This document shows positions 36,701 through 45,119 of a DNA stretch of 64,000 nt, in pieces (position 1 is the first letter of the stretch; every line of letters begins with the position of its first letter). The DNA comes from Sphingobacteriales bacterium (GTDB lineage Bacteria; Bacteroidota; Bacteroidia; Sphingobacteriales; Sphingobacteriaceae), in NCBI GenBank assembly GCA_025353765.1, contig JANXOD010000008.1, positions 523,573-587,572 of the forward strand, written 5' to 3'. The position numbers and the translations under genes were made by a program. The notes under the pieces were generated by a model. It ran no database searches. It saw nothing but the letters and a program-made list of their open reading frames with translations, and was not told the DNA's origin.

Positions 36701-36872
36701 CTGCATCTGTTTGTGTTCCTTTGTTTGTACCCTTCATAATAACAGATACCCCTGGCAATGGTAAGCCATCATCTGCACCAGTAACTTTACCAGTAATGAT
36801 CTTATTTTGAGCAAATGCATTCCCTATGGCAAATAACCCCACTAATAAGAAAGTTTGTAGTTTTTTTTTCAT
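33716..36872 (-). pseudogene. SusC/RagA TonB-linked outer-membrane receptor, split by a frameshift
   Basis: Read together this is one 1051-residue SusC. The upstream part (36872-35376) has signal peptide M-K-K-K-L-Q-T-F-L-L, a carboxypeptidase-D-like beta-sandwich (I-T-G-K-V-T-G-A-D-D-G-L-P-L-P-G-V), and the plug with R-G-F-N-S-I-N and V-V-D-G-V-P-Y. It ends at TGA after G-K-F-K. The downstream part (to 33716) continues D-F-K-F-T-T-N-F-S-Y-D and forms the rest of the barrel. Skipping one T (plus-strand base 35378) restores G-K-F-K-D-F-K-F-T-T-N. The extra base sits in the loop of a 20-bp perfect inverted repeat. It would import a nutrient with the adjacent SusD. The rest of the frame shows no decay. 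Confidence 0.9.
35355..35398. repeat. 20-bp perfect inverted repeat with 4-nt loop inside susC
   Basis: Left arm 35355-35374 and right arm 35379-35398 are exact complements (outer part AAATTAGTGGTAAA), loop ATCA on the plus strand. The loop, read on the coding strand, is TGAT, and contains the premature stop and the extra base of the susC frameshift. Confidence 0.95.
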
Positions 36873-37142
36873 TTTTTAATCATCCAAATTGTTTAATAAT
36901 TATCTTACTAACATTAAACAAATAAAAAAGGTTTGAGCTACCCAGAGTAAAAGTTTAATATTTTTCATAAGCTAATTTTAAATACTCTTTTTTCTTTCTG
37001 AGGATGCTAATTCTTAAAACTTAGCGACAGGCAGTTATTAAAAATGAAGTGATGCTTATAAATATATCGACAAAATGCAGTGGCATTAGTGGCAACTATT
37101 TTATGAACAAGCACTTACTCGTAATACATAATCTCAATTATA

Positions 37143-37150
37143 TATATTTG
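37143..37150 (+). promoter_or_regulatory. Probable -7 box of the 3-hydroxybutyryl-CoA dehydrogenase gene
   Basis: TATATTTG matches the Bacteroidota -7 consensus TAnnTTTG, 19 bases before the start codon. No TTG lies at the ideal -33 spacing, so the call rests on one box. Confidence 0.45.
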
Positions 37151-37169
37151 CAGAATATATAAGTTTAAC

Positions 37170-38069
37170 ATGCAGCACATTTCAATAATAGGATCGGGTA
37201 CCATGGGTAATGGCATTGCTCATACATTTGCACAGTTTGGCTATAATGTTAATTTGGTTGACGTTTCGGAAGATGCGATCAAGCTTGGATTAAATACCAT
37301 TTCTAAAAACCTGGATCGTCAAATAACTAAAGGATCTATCACTGAAGATGAAAAATCAAATATCTTAAATCGGATAAAGCCATTCACCGATTTGAAATCT
37401 GGAGTTGAAAATGCAGATTTAGTTATTGAAGCTGCTACAGAAAATACAGATCTTAAACTCAAAATTTTTCAAGATATAGATAAGTTTTGCCAGCCCGAAA
37501 CTATTTTAGCTTCAAATACCTCCTCTATTTCTATTACTAAAATTGCTTCTGTAACTAATCGTGCTAATCAAGTAATTGGAATGCATTTCATGAATCCGGT
37601 ACCAGTCATGAAACTGGTAGAAATTATTCGCGGATATGCCACAGCCGATGAAGTGACAAAAACCATTATGGAGCTTTCTGCTAAACTTAACAAGGTTCCT
37701 GTAGAGGTAAATGATTACCCGGGTTTTGTAGCTAATCGTATTTTAATGCCTATGATTAACGAAGCCGTTTATACCTTATATGAAGGTGTGGCTGGAGTGA
37801 GCGAAATTGATACCGTTATGAAATTAGGAATGGCTCACCCAATGGGGCCTTTGCAATTGGCAGATTTTATAGGTTTAGATGTTTGTCTGGCTATTCTTAA
37901 AGTATTGCAGGAAGGATTTGGAAATCCTAAATATGCTCCATGCCCTTTATTGGTAAATATGGTTACAGCGGGTCATAAAGGCATTAAATCTGGAAGTGGC
38001 TTTTATGATTATAGTAATGGCTCGAAAGATTTGGTAGTTTCTAAAAAATTTAGCCTTCTAAGAAATTAA
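37170..38069 (+). CDS. 3-hydroxybutyryl-CoA dehydrogenase
   Basis: 299 residues. The N-terminal Rossmann fold has the NAD-binding I-G-S-G-T-M-G-N-G-I-A-H (about 6-17) and the acidic N-L-V-D-V-S. The catalytic S-N-T-S-S-I-S and G-M-H-F-M-N-P-V-P-V-M-K-L-V-E-I follow, with the C-terminal helical domain carrying D-Y-P-G-F-V-A-N-R-I and G-P-L-Q-L-A-D-F-I-G-L-D. It interconverts 3-hydroxyacyl-CoA and 3-oxoacyl-CoA with NAD(P)H, for short-chain fatty-acid turnover. It is longer than the core (ends ...K-F-S-L-L-R-N), a variable tail. It is divergent from susC and convergent with argS. Confidence 0.94.
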   Translation: MQHISIIGSGTMGNGIAHTFAQFGYNVNLVDVSEDAIKLGLNTISKNLDRQITKGSITEDEKSNILNRIKPFTDLKSGVENADLVIEAATENTDLKLKIFQDIDKFCQPETILASNTSSISITKIASVTNRANQVIGMHFMNPVPVMKLVEIIRGYATADEVTKTIMELSAKLNKVPVEVNDYPGFVANRILMPMINEAVYTLYEGVAGVSEIDTVMKLGMAHPMGPLQLADFIGLDVCLAILKVLQEGFGNPKYAPCPLLVNMVTAGHKGIKSGSGFYDYSNGSKDLVVSKKFSLLRN

Positions 38070-38073
38070 GCAT

Positions 38074-39852
38074 TTACATCCTATCCGGAACTGTTATTCC
38101 CAGTAATTTCATTCCCTTATTTATTACTGAAGAAGTAGCGGCAGAAAGGTCCAATCTGAAATTCTTCACATTTGGATCTTCTGCTTTTAAAATAGGTTCT
38201 TCATGGTAGAACTTATTATACAATTTAGCCAGTTCAAACACGTAATTAGCAATATGTGCCGGACTATATTCTTTTGCTGATGCTTCAATAATAGATGGGT
38301 ACTTAGTTAAAGTAACCAACAAATCCCGCTCAACGGAGGCTAAATCAAATTTATAATCGGATGCAATCTGTTCCTTATAATTGGCTTTTGCTAAAACAGA
38401 ACGTATACGAGCATGAGTATACTGAATAAACGGACCGGTATGGCCCTGGAAATCAATAGACTCTTGAGGATCAAACAATAGTCGTTTTTTAGGCTCCACT
38501 TTCAGCAGAAAATACTTTAAGGCGCCCATACCAATCATCTCGTATAGATTATGTTTTTCATCTTCCGAAAAACCATCTACTTTTCCTAATTCTTCGGTAC
38601 GATGTTTTGCTGTGTAAATCATTTCATCAATTAGTTCATCAGCATCAACAACAGTTCCTTCACGGGATTTCATTTTGCCTGAAGGGAGATCAACCATTCC
38701 ATAAGATAAATGATGCAAACCTTTCGCCCAGGTTTTACCCAGTTTATCCAAAATAAGAAACAAAACTTTAAAATGATAATCCTGCTCGTTTCCAACTACA
38801 TAAATGGATTCATCCATTTTAAAATCTTCATATTTAAACTGCGCAGTTCCTAAATCTTGTGTGATGTAAACAGAAGTTCCGTCTGCACGGAGTACTAATT
38901 TTTGATCCAGACCATCTTCTGTTAAATCAATCCATACAGATCCATCTTCTTTTTTAAAGAATACGCCTTTATCTAATCCTTCATCAATAATATCTTTACC
39001 CAATAAATAAGTTTCGGATTCGTAGTAGAATTTTTCAAAATCTACACCCAGCTTTTTATATGTTTCTGAAAATCCGGTATAAACCCAGCCGTTCATTTTT
39101 TTCCAGAGATCTTTTACTTCTTTATCATTGGCTTCCCAATCTAGCAGCATTTGCTGTGCCTGCCGCATAATTGCCGCATTCTTTTTTGCTTCTTCTTCGA
39201 TTTGCCCGGATGCTTTAAGAGCTTCAATCTGCTTTTTATATTTCTGATCAAAAATGACATAGTATTTCCCAACTAAATGATCACCTTTAAGACCACTGCT
39301 TTGCGGAGTTTCATTATTTCCAAACAGTTGCCAAGCCAGCATAGATTTACAAATATGGATTCCACGATCATTAACCAAGTTTACTTTGATAACTTCATAA
39401 CCATAGACAGAAAGTATTTCAGCAACAGAATATCCCAATAAATTATTACGAACATGTCCTAAATGCAGGGGTTTATTGGTATTAGGCGAAGAATATTCGA
39501 CCATTACTTTTTTTCCGTTTAACGGAAACTGGCCATATTGAGGATTAAGGATGGCATGACTTAATTGCTCAATCCAGTATGAATCAGAAACAGACAGATT
39601 TAAAAATCCTTTGATGACATTAAAGCCAATAACTTCAGTTATATGCTGCTTTAAATATTCTCCAATCTCTACACCCGTTTGTTCAGGCGTTTTTTTAGAA
39701 AACCGGGTAAAAGGAAACGTAACTACCGTAATTTGTCCCTCGAATTCTTTACGCGTTTCCTGTAACGAAATTTGTTCTAAGGGAAGTTCTATCTGGTATA
39801 AAGATGAAACAGCCTTTTGAATATGTTGAAGTATGGTATTTTCTATGGTCAT
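38074..39852 (-). CDS. argS: Arginyl-tRNA synthetase
   Basis: 592 residues, class I synthetase. The HIGH signature appears as P-L-H-L-G-H-V-R-N-N and the KMSKS-equivalent as S-G-K-M-K-S-R-E-G, preceded by L-S-Y-G-M-V-D-L-P. The Arg-specific N-terminal domain and the C-terminal anticodon-binding domain (H-T-G-P-F-I-Q-Y-T-H-A-R onward) are both present, and the protein ends in the family-typical G-I-T-V-P-D-R-M. It charges tRNA-Arg in the cytoplasm. It is 4 bases from the convergent 3-hydroxybutyryl-CoA dehydrogenase stop, with no room for a terminator between them. Confidence 0.97.
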   Translation of the reverse strand: MTIENTILQHIQKAVSSLYQIELPLEQISLQETRKEFEGQITVVTFPFTRFSKKTPEQTGVEIGEYLKQHITEVIGFNVIKGFLNLSVSDSYWIEQLSHAILNPQYGQFPLNGKKVMVEYSSPNTNKPLHLGHVRNNLLGYSVAEILSVYGYEVIKVNLVNDRGIHICKSMLAWQLFGNNETPQSSGLKGDHLVGKYYVIFDQKYKKQIEALKASGQIEEEAKKNAAIMRQAQQMLLDWEANDKEVKDLWKKMNGWVYTGFSETYKKLGVDFEKFYYESETYLLGKDIIDEGLDKGVFFKKEDGSVWIDLTEDGLDQKLVLRADGTSVYITQDLGTAQFKYEDFKMDESIYVVGNEQDYHFKVLFLILDKLGKTWAKGLHHLSYGMVDLPSGKMKSREGTVVDADELIDEMIYTAKHRTEELGKVDGFSEDEKHNLYEMIGMGALKYFLLKVEPKKRLLFDPQESIDFQGHTGPFIQYTHARIRSVLAKANYKEQIASDYKFDLASVERDLLVTLTKYPSIIEASAKEYSPAHIANYVFELAKLYNKFYHEEPILKAEDPNVKNFRLDLSAATSSVINKGMKLLGITVPDRM

Positions 39853-39921
39853 TTCTTGTTTAATCGTTTAAAGTTTATTTGTTTAGCTGTTTAACTGAAA
39901 GTCGCCAACTGCTAAGAGGCC

Positions 39922-40869
39922 TTAATCGTTAACTAAAGAATTGGTAGCCCGCACCAAAATCTCAAAAGCATTTTCGGCCATTAAATTTTCCTTATCTAAA
40001 GTTGGATTAACTTCAACTATTTCAAAACAGCAAACTTTATCGCTGGTCATTAAACGGGCAACTAGATTACCAGCTTCACGTTCTGTAATTCCATTTGGCA
40101 CAGGTGTACCCGTTCCTTTAGATATGGCAGCATCCATAGAATCCACATCAAAAGAAACGTAGATCATATCACAATGATCTAAGTATTGAAGCGCCTCAAT
40201 TGCTACACGCTCTACACCCCGTTTACGTATTTCTAGTGTGGCAAAATTTTTGACTTTATGTTTCTTTAGGAGATATTCTTCTGGCGGTTCGGTATCTCTC
40301 ACAGCCATATAAACAATATCCCGGTAAGTAATTTTAGGAGCTATATTAGCCACATTCTTTAGCTGATACCAATAATTAACAGTTTCCTGATCTGGTTTAT
40401 TAATTTTTGATTCAATATTATCTTCATCCAACACAATAGCTATGGGCATACCATGTAAATTACCCGATGGCGTAGTATATGGCGAATGAATATCTGCATG
40501 AGCATCAATCCATATTACACCGAGTTTTATTTTGGGATATGCTTTGCGGATGCCTGAAATAGTGCCCGCAGCATTACTATGATCACCGGATAGTATAATA
40601 GGAAATTCATTGTTCTTTAACGTTTTTGATACCTCTTCAGCAATGCGTTCTACCATGGTTAAAACACCCGAAATACGTTTTGCATACTGATTGCCCACAG
40701 ATTCTAATAATAAATGGTTCTCATTAGGTATTTCGATACTTTTATGTTGTTTAAAATAGCGACTGCCAAAATCGAGAGCAGCAATTTTAATAGCATCAAT
40801 ACCTAAGCTGGCTCCGCGGGTGCCTGCTCCTATTTCTGATTTAACTTCAATAATTTTTAATTCACGCAT
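39922..40869 (-). CDS. Ureohydrolase (arginase/agmatinase family)
   Basis: 315 residues with the binuclear Mn site of ureohydrolases: G-D-H-S-N-A-A-G (about 95), D-A-H-A-D-I-H (about 122-128) and S-F-D-V-D-S-M-D (about 239). G-T-G-T-P-V-P-N-G and the closing E-V-N-P-x-L-D follow. It hydrolyses arginine to ornithine and urea, or agmatine to putrescine and urea. Its divergent neighbour is an arginine decarboxylase, which makes agmatine, so an agmatinase role fits the context; sequence alone favours neither. It lies 70 bases upstream of argS on the same strand. Confidence 0.88.
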   Translation of the reverse strand: MRELKIIEVKSEIGAGTRGASLGIDAIKIAALDFGSRYFKQHKSIEIPNENHLLLESVGNQYAKRISGVLTMVERIAEEVSKTLKNNEFPIILSGDHSNAAGTISGIRKAYPKIKLGVIWIDAHADIHSPYTTPSGNLHGMPIAIVLDEDNIESKINKPDQETVNYWYQLKNVANIAPKITYRDIVYMAVRDTEPPEEYLLKKHKVKNFATLEIRKRGVERVAIEALQYLDHCDMIYVSFDVDSMDAAISKGTGTPVPNGITEREAGNLVARLMTSDKVCCFEIVEVNPTLDKENLMAENAFEILVRATNSLVND

Positions 40870-40954
40870 ATATTACAGAGTGGAGCAAAGCGCCGAACGC
40901 AAAGCATTTTTTATTTATATTAGGTTATAAGAAATTATTACATCTTGCTATATA

Positions 40955-40985
40955 CAATATGCATTATGCATTTTTTATATCTTTG
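40955..40985 (+). promoter_or_regulatory. Bacteroidota-type promoter of the arginine decarboxylase gene
   Basis: TTG at 40955-40957, 20-base spacer, TATCTTTG at 40978-40985, the -33/-7 pattern of the Bacteroidota primary sigma factor. The start codon is 17 bases downstream, so the leader is very short. Confidence 0.7.
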
Positions 40986-41002
40986 CCCAAAATTATAAAA
41001 AA

Positions 41003-42385
41003 ATGCAGAGTTACGCGGAGTTTCTTGATTTAAGCGTTGGTTTCCCTCAGGAAGGTTTTGAAGTGATTGACGATGAACTATATTTTCATGATCTAAACCT
41101 AATGGAGATGATTGAAACCTATGGAACTCCTTTACGGTTTACCTACCTTCCTATCATCAGTAAAAAGATACAACAGGCAAAATTGCTGTTTCAAACAGCT
41201 ATTGTAAAAAATAATTATCGTGGTGGCTATAAATACTGTTACTGCACAAAAAGCTCCCATTTTCGTCATATTGTGGAAGAAGCCTTACATAATGATATTC
41301 ACTTAGAAACATCATCGGCTTTTGATATGCCGATGATTGATGCTTTGGAGAAAAAAGGATCATTAAGTAAAGATATTACTGTGATTTGTAATGGCTTTAA
41401 AACCTTCCAATACAAGCAATATATTATAGATATGCTGCATGATGGTTTTAAAAATATTATTCCAATTCTGGATAATAAGGAAGAGTTTAACATTTATGAT
41501 GATGAATTAGATATTTCCTGCAATTTGGGGATAAGGATTGCCGCAGAAGAACAACCTGATTCACAATTTTACACTTCCCGTTTGGGGATTAAAATGGATG
41601 ACATCATTGATTTTTACAATCATAAAATTGCTCAAAATCCAAATTTTAAAGTAAAACTTCTTCACTTTTTTATTAATTCCGGGATATCTGATACACCTTA
41701 TTACTGGAATGAATTAGAGAAATATGTGACGCTGTATTGCAAATTCAAGAAAATAAATCCAGATCTGGATACTTTAGATATTGGGGGCGGTATGCCTTTT
41801 AAAGATTCGCTGGTTTTTGATTTCGATTATGAATACATGGTCAACGAAATTGTAAAGCGTATTAAAGAAATATGTGCCGAACATGACACTATAGAACCGG
41901 ATATTATTACGGAATTTGGCAAGTATACCGTTGCGGAAGCTTCCGGCATTTTATACAAAGTATTGGGTCGTAAGCAGCAGAATGATCGTGAAAAATGGCT
42001 GATGTTGGATGGTTCTTTCATTACCAACCTTCCAGATGTTTGGGCTTTGAACCAAAAATACATTTTAGCACCTATTAATAATTGGGATGCAGAATATGAA
42101 CGTGTAAACTTAGGCGGAATTACCTGCGATGGCCAGGATTATTATAACCAGGAAGCGCATATGAACAACGTTTTTATGCCTAAAACCCGTAAGGTACAAT
42201 ATTTGGGTTTCTTTCATACAGGCGCTTACCAGGAAGTTTTAAGTGGTTATGGTGGCATTCATCATTGCCTTCTTCCATCGCCAAAGCATGTTATTATTCG
42301 CCGTAACCGCGATGAAACATTCAATTTTGAAGTATTTGGCGAAGAACAAAATAGCAAACAGGTGCTGAAAATTTTAGGATATTAA
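41003..42385 (+). CDS. Arginine decarboxylase, short PLP fold-III type
   Basis: 460 residues. The N-terminal alanine-racemase-like barrel has the PLP lysine Lys83 (Y-C-T-K-S-S-H) and the phosphate-binding D-I-G-G-G-M-P; the C-terminal beta domain has G-I-T-C-D-G-Q-D-Y-Y and F-F-H-T-G-A-Y-Q. Bacteroidota homologues of this size are annotated as arginine decarboxylase rather than the longer SpeA; a different substrate such as a carboxy-polyamine cannot be ruled out. The divergent ureohydrolase supports agmatine or arginine chemistry. A palindrome separates its stop from the convergent pseudouridine synthase. Confidence 0.82.
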   Translation: MQSYAEFLDLSVGFPQEGFEVIDDELYFHDLNLMEMIETYGTPLRFTYLPIISKKIQQAKLLFQTAIVKNNYRGGYKYCYCTKSSHFRHIVEEALHNDIHLETSSAFDMPMIDALEKKGSLSKDITVICNGFKTFQYKQYIIDMLHDGFKNIIPILDNKEEFNIYDDELDISCNLGIRIAAEEQPDSQFYTSRLGIKMDDIIDFYNHKIAQNPNFKVKLLHFFINSGISDTPYYWNELEKYVTLYCKFKKINPDLDTLDIGGGMPFKDSLVFDFDYEYMVNEIVKRIKEICAEHDTIEPDIITEFGKYTVAEASGILYKVLGRKQQNDREKWLMLDGSFITNLPDVWALNQKYILAPINNWDAEYERVNLGGITCDGQDYYNQEAHMNNVFMPKTRKVQYLGFFHTGAYQEVLSGYGGIHHCLLPSPKHVIIRRNRDETFNFEVFGEEQNSKQVLKILGY

Positions 42386-42387
42386 CC

Positions 42388-42421
42388 TTAGTAGGGATAA
42401 TTCATGAATTATCCCTACTAA
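42388..42421. repeat. Dispersed perfect palindrome, copy 2
   Basis: A 34-bp perfect palindrome centred at 42404/42405. Its central 28 bases (half GTAGGGATAATTCA) equal the copy at 19987-20014. It occupies the 42-base gap between two convergent stop codons (42385 and 42428), so it probably terminates both transcripts. Confidence 0.92.
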
Positions 42422-42427
42422 TATTTA

Positions 42428-43147
42428 TTAACTATCAAACTTATCCAGCAACTTAATCAATGTTGCAAAATCCTTGGGATAAGGAGCTTCAAAAGTCATT
42501 TCTGTATTTTCATCAATTCGGAAGGAAATTTGTTTAGCATGTAAAGCAAAACGTTTCATAATGGGTAATTCTTCCTGCTCTTTCCCCAGGCGATAAGCCC
42601 GTTTAATTTCAGAAAGGAATATAGGTTTCCCACCATACATTTCATCTCCGGCAATACATGCGTTTTGAGATGCCAAATGGATACGGATCTGGTGCATACG
42701 TCCGGTAATTGGCCTGCATTCTACCAGAGTATAGTGTTTATAATATTTGATGGAATTAAAAATAGTTTCGGCAGGCTTACCTTCCTGGCGGTTTATGGCA
42801 ACATTCTTATTGCCTATGTTTAAAATGGGAAGATTAACATGCAAATCTTCAAAAACGTGTGTTCCGTTAATAATGGCATAATACACCTTCTTTACTTTGC
42901 GATGCTCAAACTGCATAGAAACCAGGCGATAGGTTTCCGGGTTTTTAGCAATGATTAAAGCACCTGAAGTTTCTTTATCCAGACGATGGCATATTTGAGC
43001 ATCATCAGCATATTGCCTCACTAAACGCAATAAATTTATCTCGCCGCCTTCCCTATCATCCAGGGAACTGAGAAAAGCCGGCTTATTTACAACAATAAGA
43101 TTTTTATTTTCAAAAAGGATTAAATCCTCAAACTTCGGATACTTCAC
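42428..43147 (-). CDS. RluA-family pseudouridine synthase
   Basis: 239 residues. The catalytic aspartate is Asp57 in C-H-R-L-D-K-E-T-S-G-A-L; L-I-V-V-N-K-P upstream and R-P-I-T-G-R-M-H-Q-I-R-I-H-L are the other family blocks. There is no N-terminal S4 domain, so it resembles the short RluA/RluC-like or TruC-like members; the modified position in rRNA or tRNA cannot be read from sequence. A TACATTTG -7 box (complement of 43165-43172) lies just upstream. Confidence 0.92.
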   Translation of the reverse strand: MKYPKFEDLILFENKNLIVVNKPAFLSSLDDREGGEINLLRLVRQYADDAQICHRLDKETSGALIIAKNPETYRLVSMQFEHRKVKKVYYAIINGTHVFEDLHVNLPILNIGNKNVAINRQEGKPAETIFNSIKYYKHYTLVECRPITGRMHQIRIHLASQNACIAGDEMYGGKPIFLSEIKRAYRLGKEQEELPIMKRFALHAKQISFRIDENTEMTFEAPYPKDFATLIKLLDKFDS

Positions 43148-43164
43148 ACCACTAATTTAAGGCG

Positions 43165-43172
43165 CAAATGTA
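43165..43172 (-). promoter_or_regulatory. Probable -7 box of the pseudouridine synthase gene
   Basis: The complement reads TACATTTG, matching TAnnTTTG, 18 bases upstream of the start codon. No -33 TTG is at ideal spacing. Confidence 0.4.
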
Positions 43173-43226
43173 CGGTAAACCTTTAAGGTTTATAAAATGC
43201 AAACTATGTATATTAAAAATCAGAGT

Positions 43227-43916
43227 TTATTTTACTTCGAATTTATAACCGACACCTTTAACGGTAGTAATATACTTATCTCCCAGTTTTTCGCGAATTT
43301 TACGGATATGAACATCTATAGTGCGATTGGTTACCACCACAGAATCCTCCCAAATATTCTTTAGGATAACTTCACGAGTATATACTTTACCGGGTTTAGA
43401 AGCGAGTAAATAAAGCAGCTCAAATTCTTTTTTTGCTAAAACGGTTTTTTCACCATTTCTAAAAACAAGAAAAGCTTCGCGATCAATAACCAAATCAGAA
43501 ATTTCCAACTTACTTTGTGGCGCATCTTCCGAAAATACATTACGCCTTAATATAGCATTAATGCGACTAATTAATGCTCTTGGTTTAATAGGTTTAGCGA
43601 TATAATCATCTGCTCCTACATTAAAACCGGCAATTTCTGAATATTCTTCACTTCGTGCGGTTAGAAATACCATGAATGTATTCTTAAATTCCGGCATGGC
43701 CCGCATAATTCTACATGCTTCAATGCCATCCATTTTAGGCATCATGATATCTAAAATAATGAGTTCCGGTATAACCCGTTTTGCTTCTGCAACGGCCTCC
43801 TGACCATTAGTAGCAGTATAAACCTGGTATCCTTCTTTCTTAAGATTATAAACTATAAGTTCCAGAATATCCGGTTCATCATCAACAATCAGAATTTTAT
43901 GTTTAACCGTACTCAT
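43227..43916 (-). CDS. OmpR/PhoB-family response regulator
   Basis: 229 residues. Receiver domain (1-120) with acidic pocket D12-D13, phosphoacceptor Asp56 (I-L-D-I-M-M-P-K-M-D-G), switch T (F-L-T-A-R) and Lys in Y-I-A-K-P-I-K. Output domain (about 130-229) is a winged helix with E-F-E-L-L-Y-L-L-A-S and R-T-I-D-V-H-I-R-K-I-R-E-K-L-G. No histidine kinase gene adjoins it, so it is either an orphan or partners a kinase elsewhere. This sub-type often controls phosphate or envelope genes in Bacteroidota; that is context-free inference. Confidence 0.95.
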   Translation of the reverse strand: MSTVKHKILIVDDEPDILELIVYNLKKEGYQVYTATNGQEAVAEAKRVIPELIILDIMMPKMDGIEACRIMRAMPEFKNTFMVFLTARSEEYSEIAGFNVGADDYIAKPIKPRALISRINAILRRNVFSEDAPQSKLEISDLVIDREAFLVFRNGEKTVLAKKEFELLYLLASKPGKVYTREVILKNIWEDSVVVTNRTIDVHIRKIREKLGDKYITTVKGVGYKFEVK

Positions 43917-44018
43917 TGAATTTTTATTTAATGCTAAATTAACTTGTTAAACGCACCAATAGGTTAATTGTTTATTAAGGAATTGTTAAGTATTGCCTGA
44001 TTATTAATCAATCTTGAA

Positions 44019-45119
44019 TTATTTAATGTTTTCACTTAAAAACTTTTCAAGCTCTGCGCCTTTTAAATTTTTTGCTATGATTTTACCTGATGGATCTAAA
44101 ACAAATGATGCAGGAATCCCTTCTACTTTATATAAAGAAGCAGTTTTTCCTTCCCAACGTTTAAGTTCAGAAACCTGTGTCCAGGTTAAATTATCATCTT
44201 TCACAGCTTTAAGCCAGGCATTTTTATCATCATCTAAAGAAACCCCAAGAATCGTAAACCCTTTATCTTTATAAGCGTTAAATACCTTAACTACATTCGG
44301 ATTTTCCTTTCGACAAGGGCCACACCAGGAAGCCCAAAAATCTAACAATATATATTTCCCTTTAAAATCTGAAAGCTTCACTAATTTACCATCCGGTGTT
44401 GGGAGTTCAAACTGTGGTGCGAGCTGGCCAACCGATACCGGCTTTACCTCCATCATATGAGCTACAAATTCTTTTACAGCTTTATTATTGGGATATTTGG
44501 ATTTTATATCTTCTGCATATTTAATTAATTGTTGCTCATATGTGATTGGGTCAACTGTGGCAACGGCATAAAATCCGGCAAGGTTATCTTTATTTTCTTC
44601 TGCAAATTTCAAGGTCGCATTGGAATAAGCATCCATATTTGTTTGAAATTTGGGCATAAATAATTTATAAATTGAATCTTTTGCTCCTGGTTTTGCAGTT
44701 AATTTCTGAGTATACTCTTCTTGCATTTGTTTGTAGGCTTTACCGTAATCATTACTTATTTTATTAAAGGCACGTATCCTTTCCGACTCATCTGATCCCT
44801 TTATTTCATAAATATTGCTTGTATCGGCATAATTAGTTTTAAAATCGAGCTCATCACCATTTTTTGTGATTATCACAAAGGTTTTACTACCAATAAATAG
44901 AGTATAAAAATCGGACTCAGGAGAAATTCTTTTAAATTTAAACTCCCCACTATCATTTAAAAAAGCAGAATCTATCAATTTATCGGTATCATATAATAAT
45001 ACTTTTTTTATAGAATCGGCATGCTCTATTTTGCCGGAAATGGTAAATTCTTTACGGTTTTTGCAGGATGCTAATGCGAATATCGCAGCAATAGCTACTA
45101 ATACTGTTGTTCTTTTCAC
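44019..45119 (-). CDS. TlpA-like thioredoxin-fold lipoprotein with DUF4369-type N-terminal domain
   Basis: 366 residues. A lipoprotein signal peptide (A-I-F-A-L-A-S-C-K-N-R-K) leads to a beta-sandwich of DUF4369 type (F-T-I-S-G-K-I-E-H-A-D-S), a helical linker, and a C-terminal AhpC/TlpA thioredoxin domain with the redox pair Cys266-G-P-Cys269 (F-W-A-S-W-C-G-P-C-R-K) and a cis-proline G-I-P-A-S-F. It likely reduces or isomerises disulfides in the periplasm, anchored to a membrane. Its ATG overlaps the gatB stop by 4 bases (ATGA), so translation is coupled to gatB, an unrelated function. Confidence 0.9.
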   Translation of the reverse strand: MKRTTVLVAIAAIFALASCKNRKEFTISGKIEHADSIKKVLLYDTDKLIDSAFLNDSGEFKFKRISPESDFYTLFIGSKTFVIITKNGDELDFKTNYADTSNIYEIKGSDESERIRAFNKISNDYGKAYKQMQEEYTQKLTAKPGAKDSIYKLFMPKFQTNMDAYSNATLKFAEENKDNLAGFYAVATVDPITYEQQLIKYAEDIKSKYPNNKAVKEFVAHMMEVKPVSVGQLAPQFELPTPDGKLVKLSDFKGKYILLDFWASWCGPCRKENPNVVKVFNAYKDKGFTILGVSLDDDKNAWLKAVKDDNLTWTQVSELKRWEGKTASLYKVEGIPASFVLDPSGKIIAKNLKGAELEKFLSENIK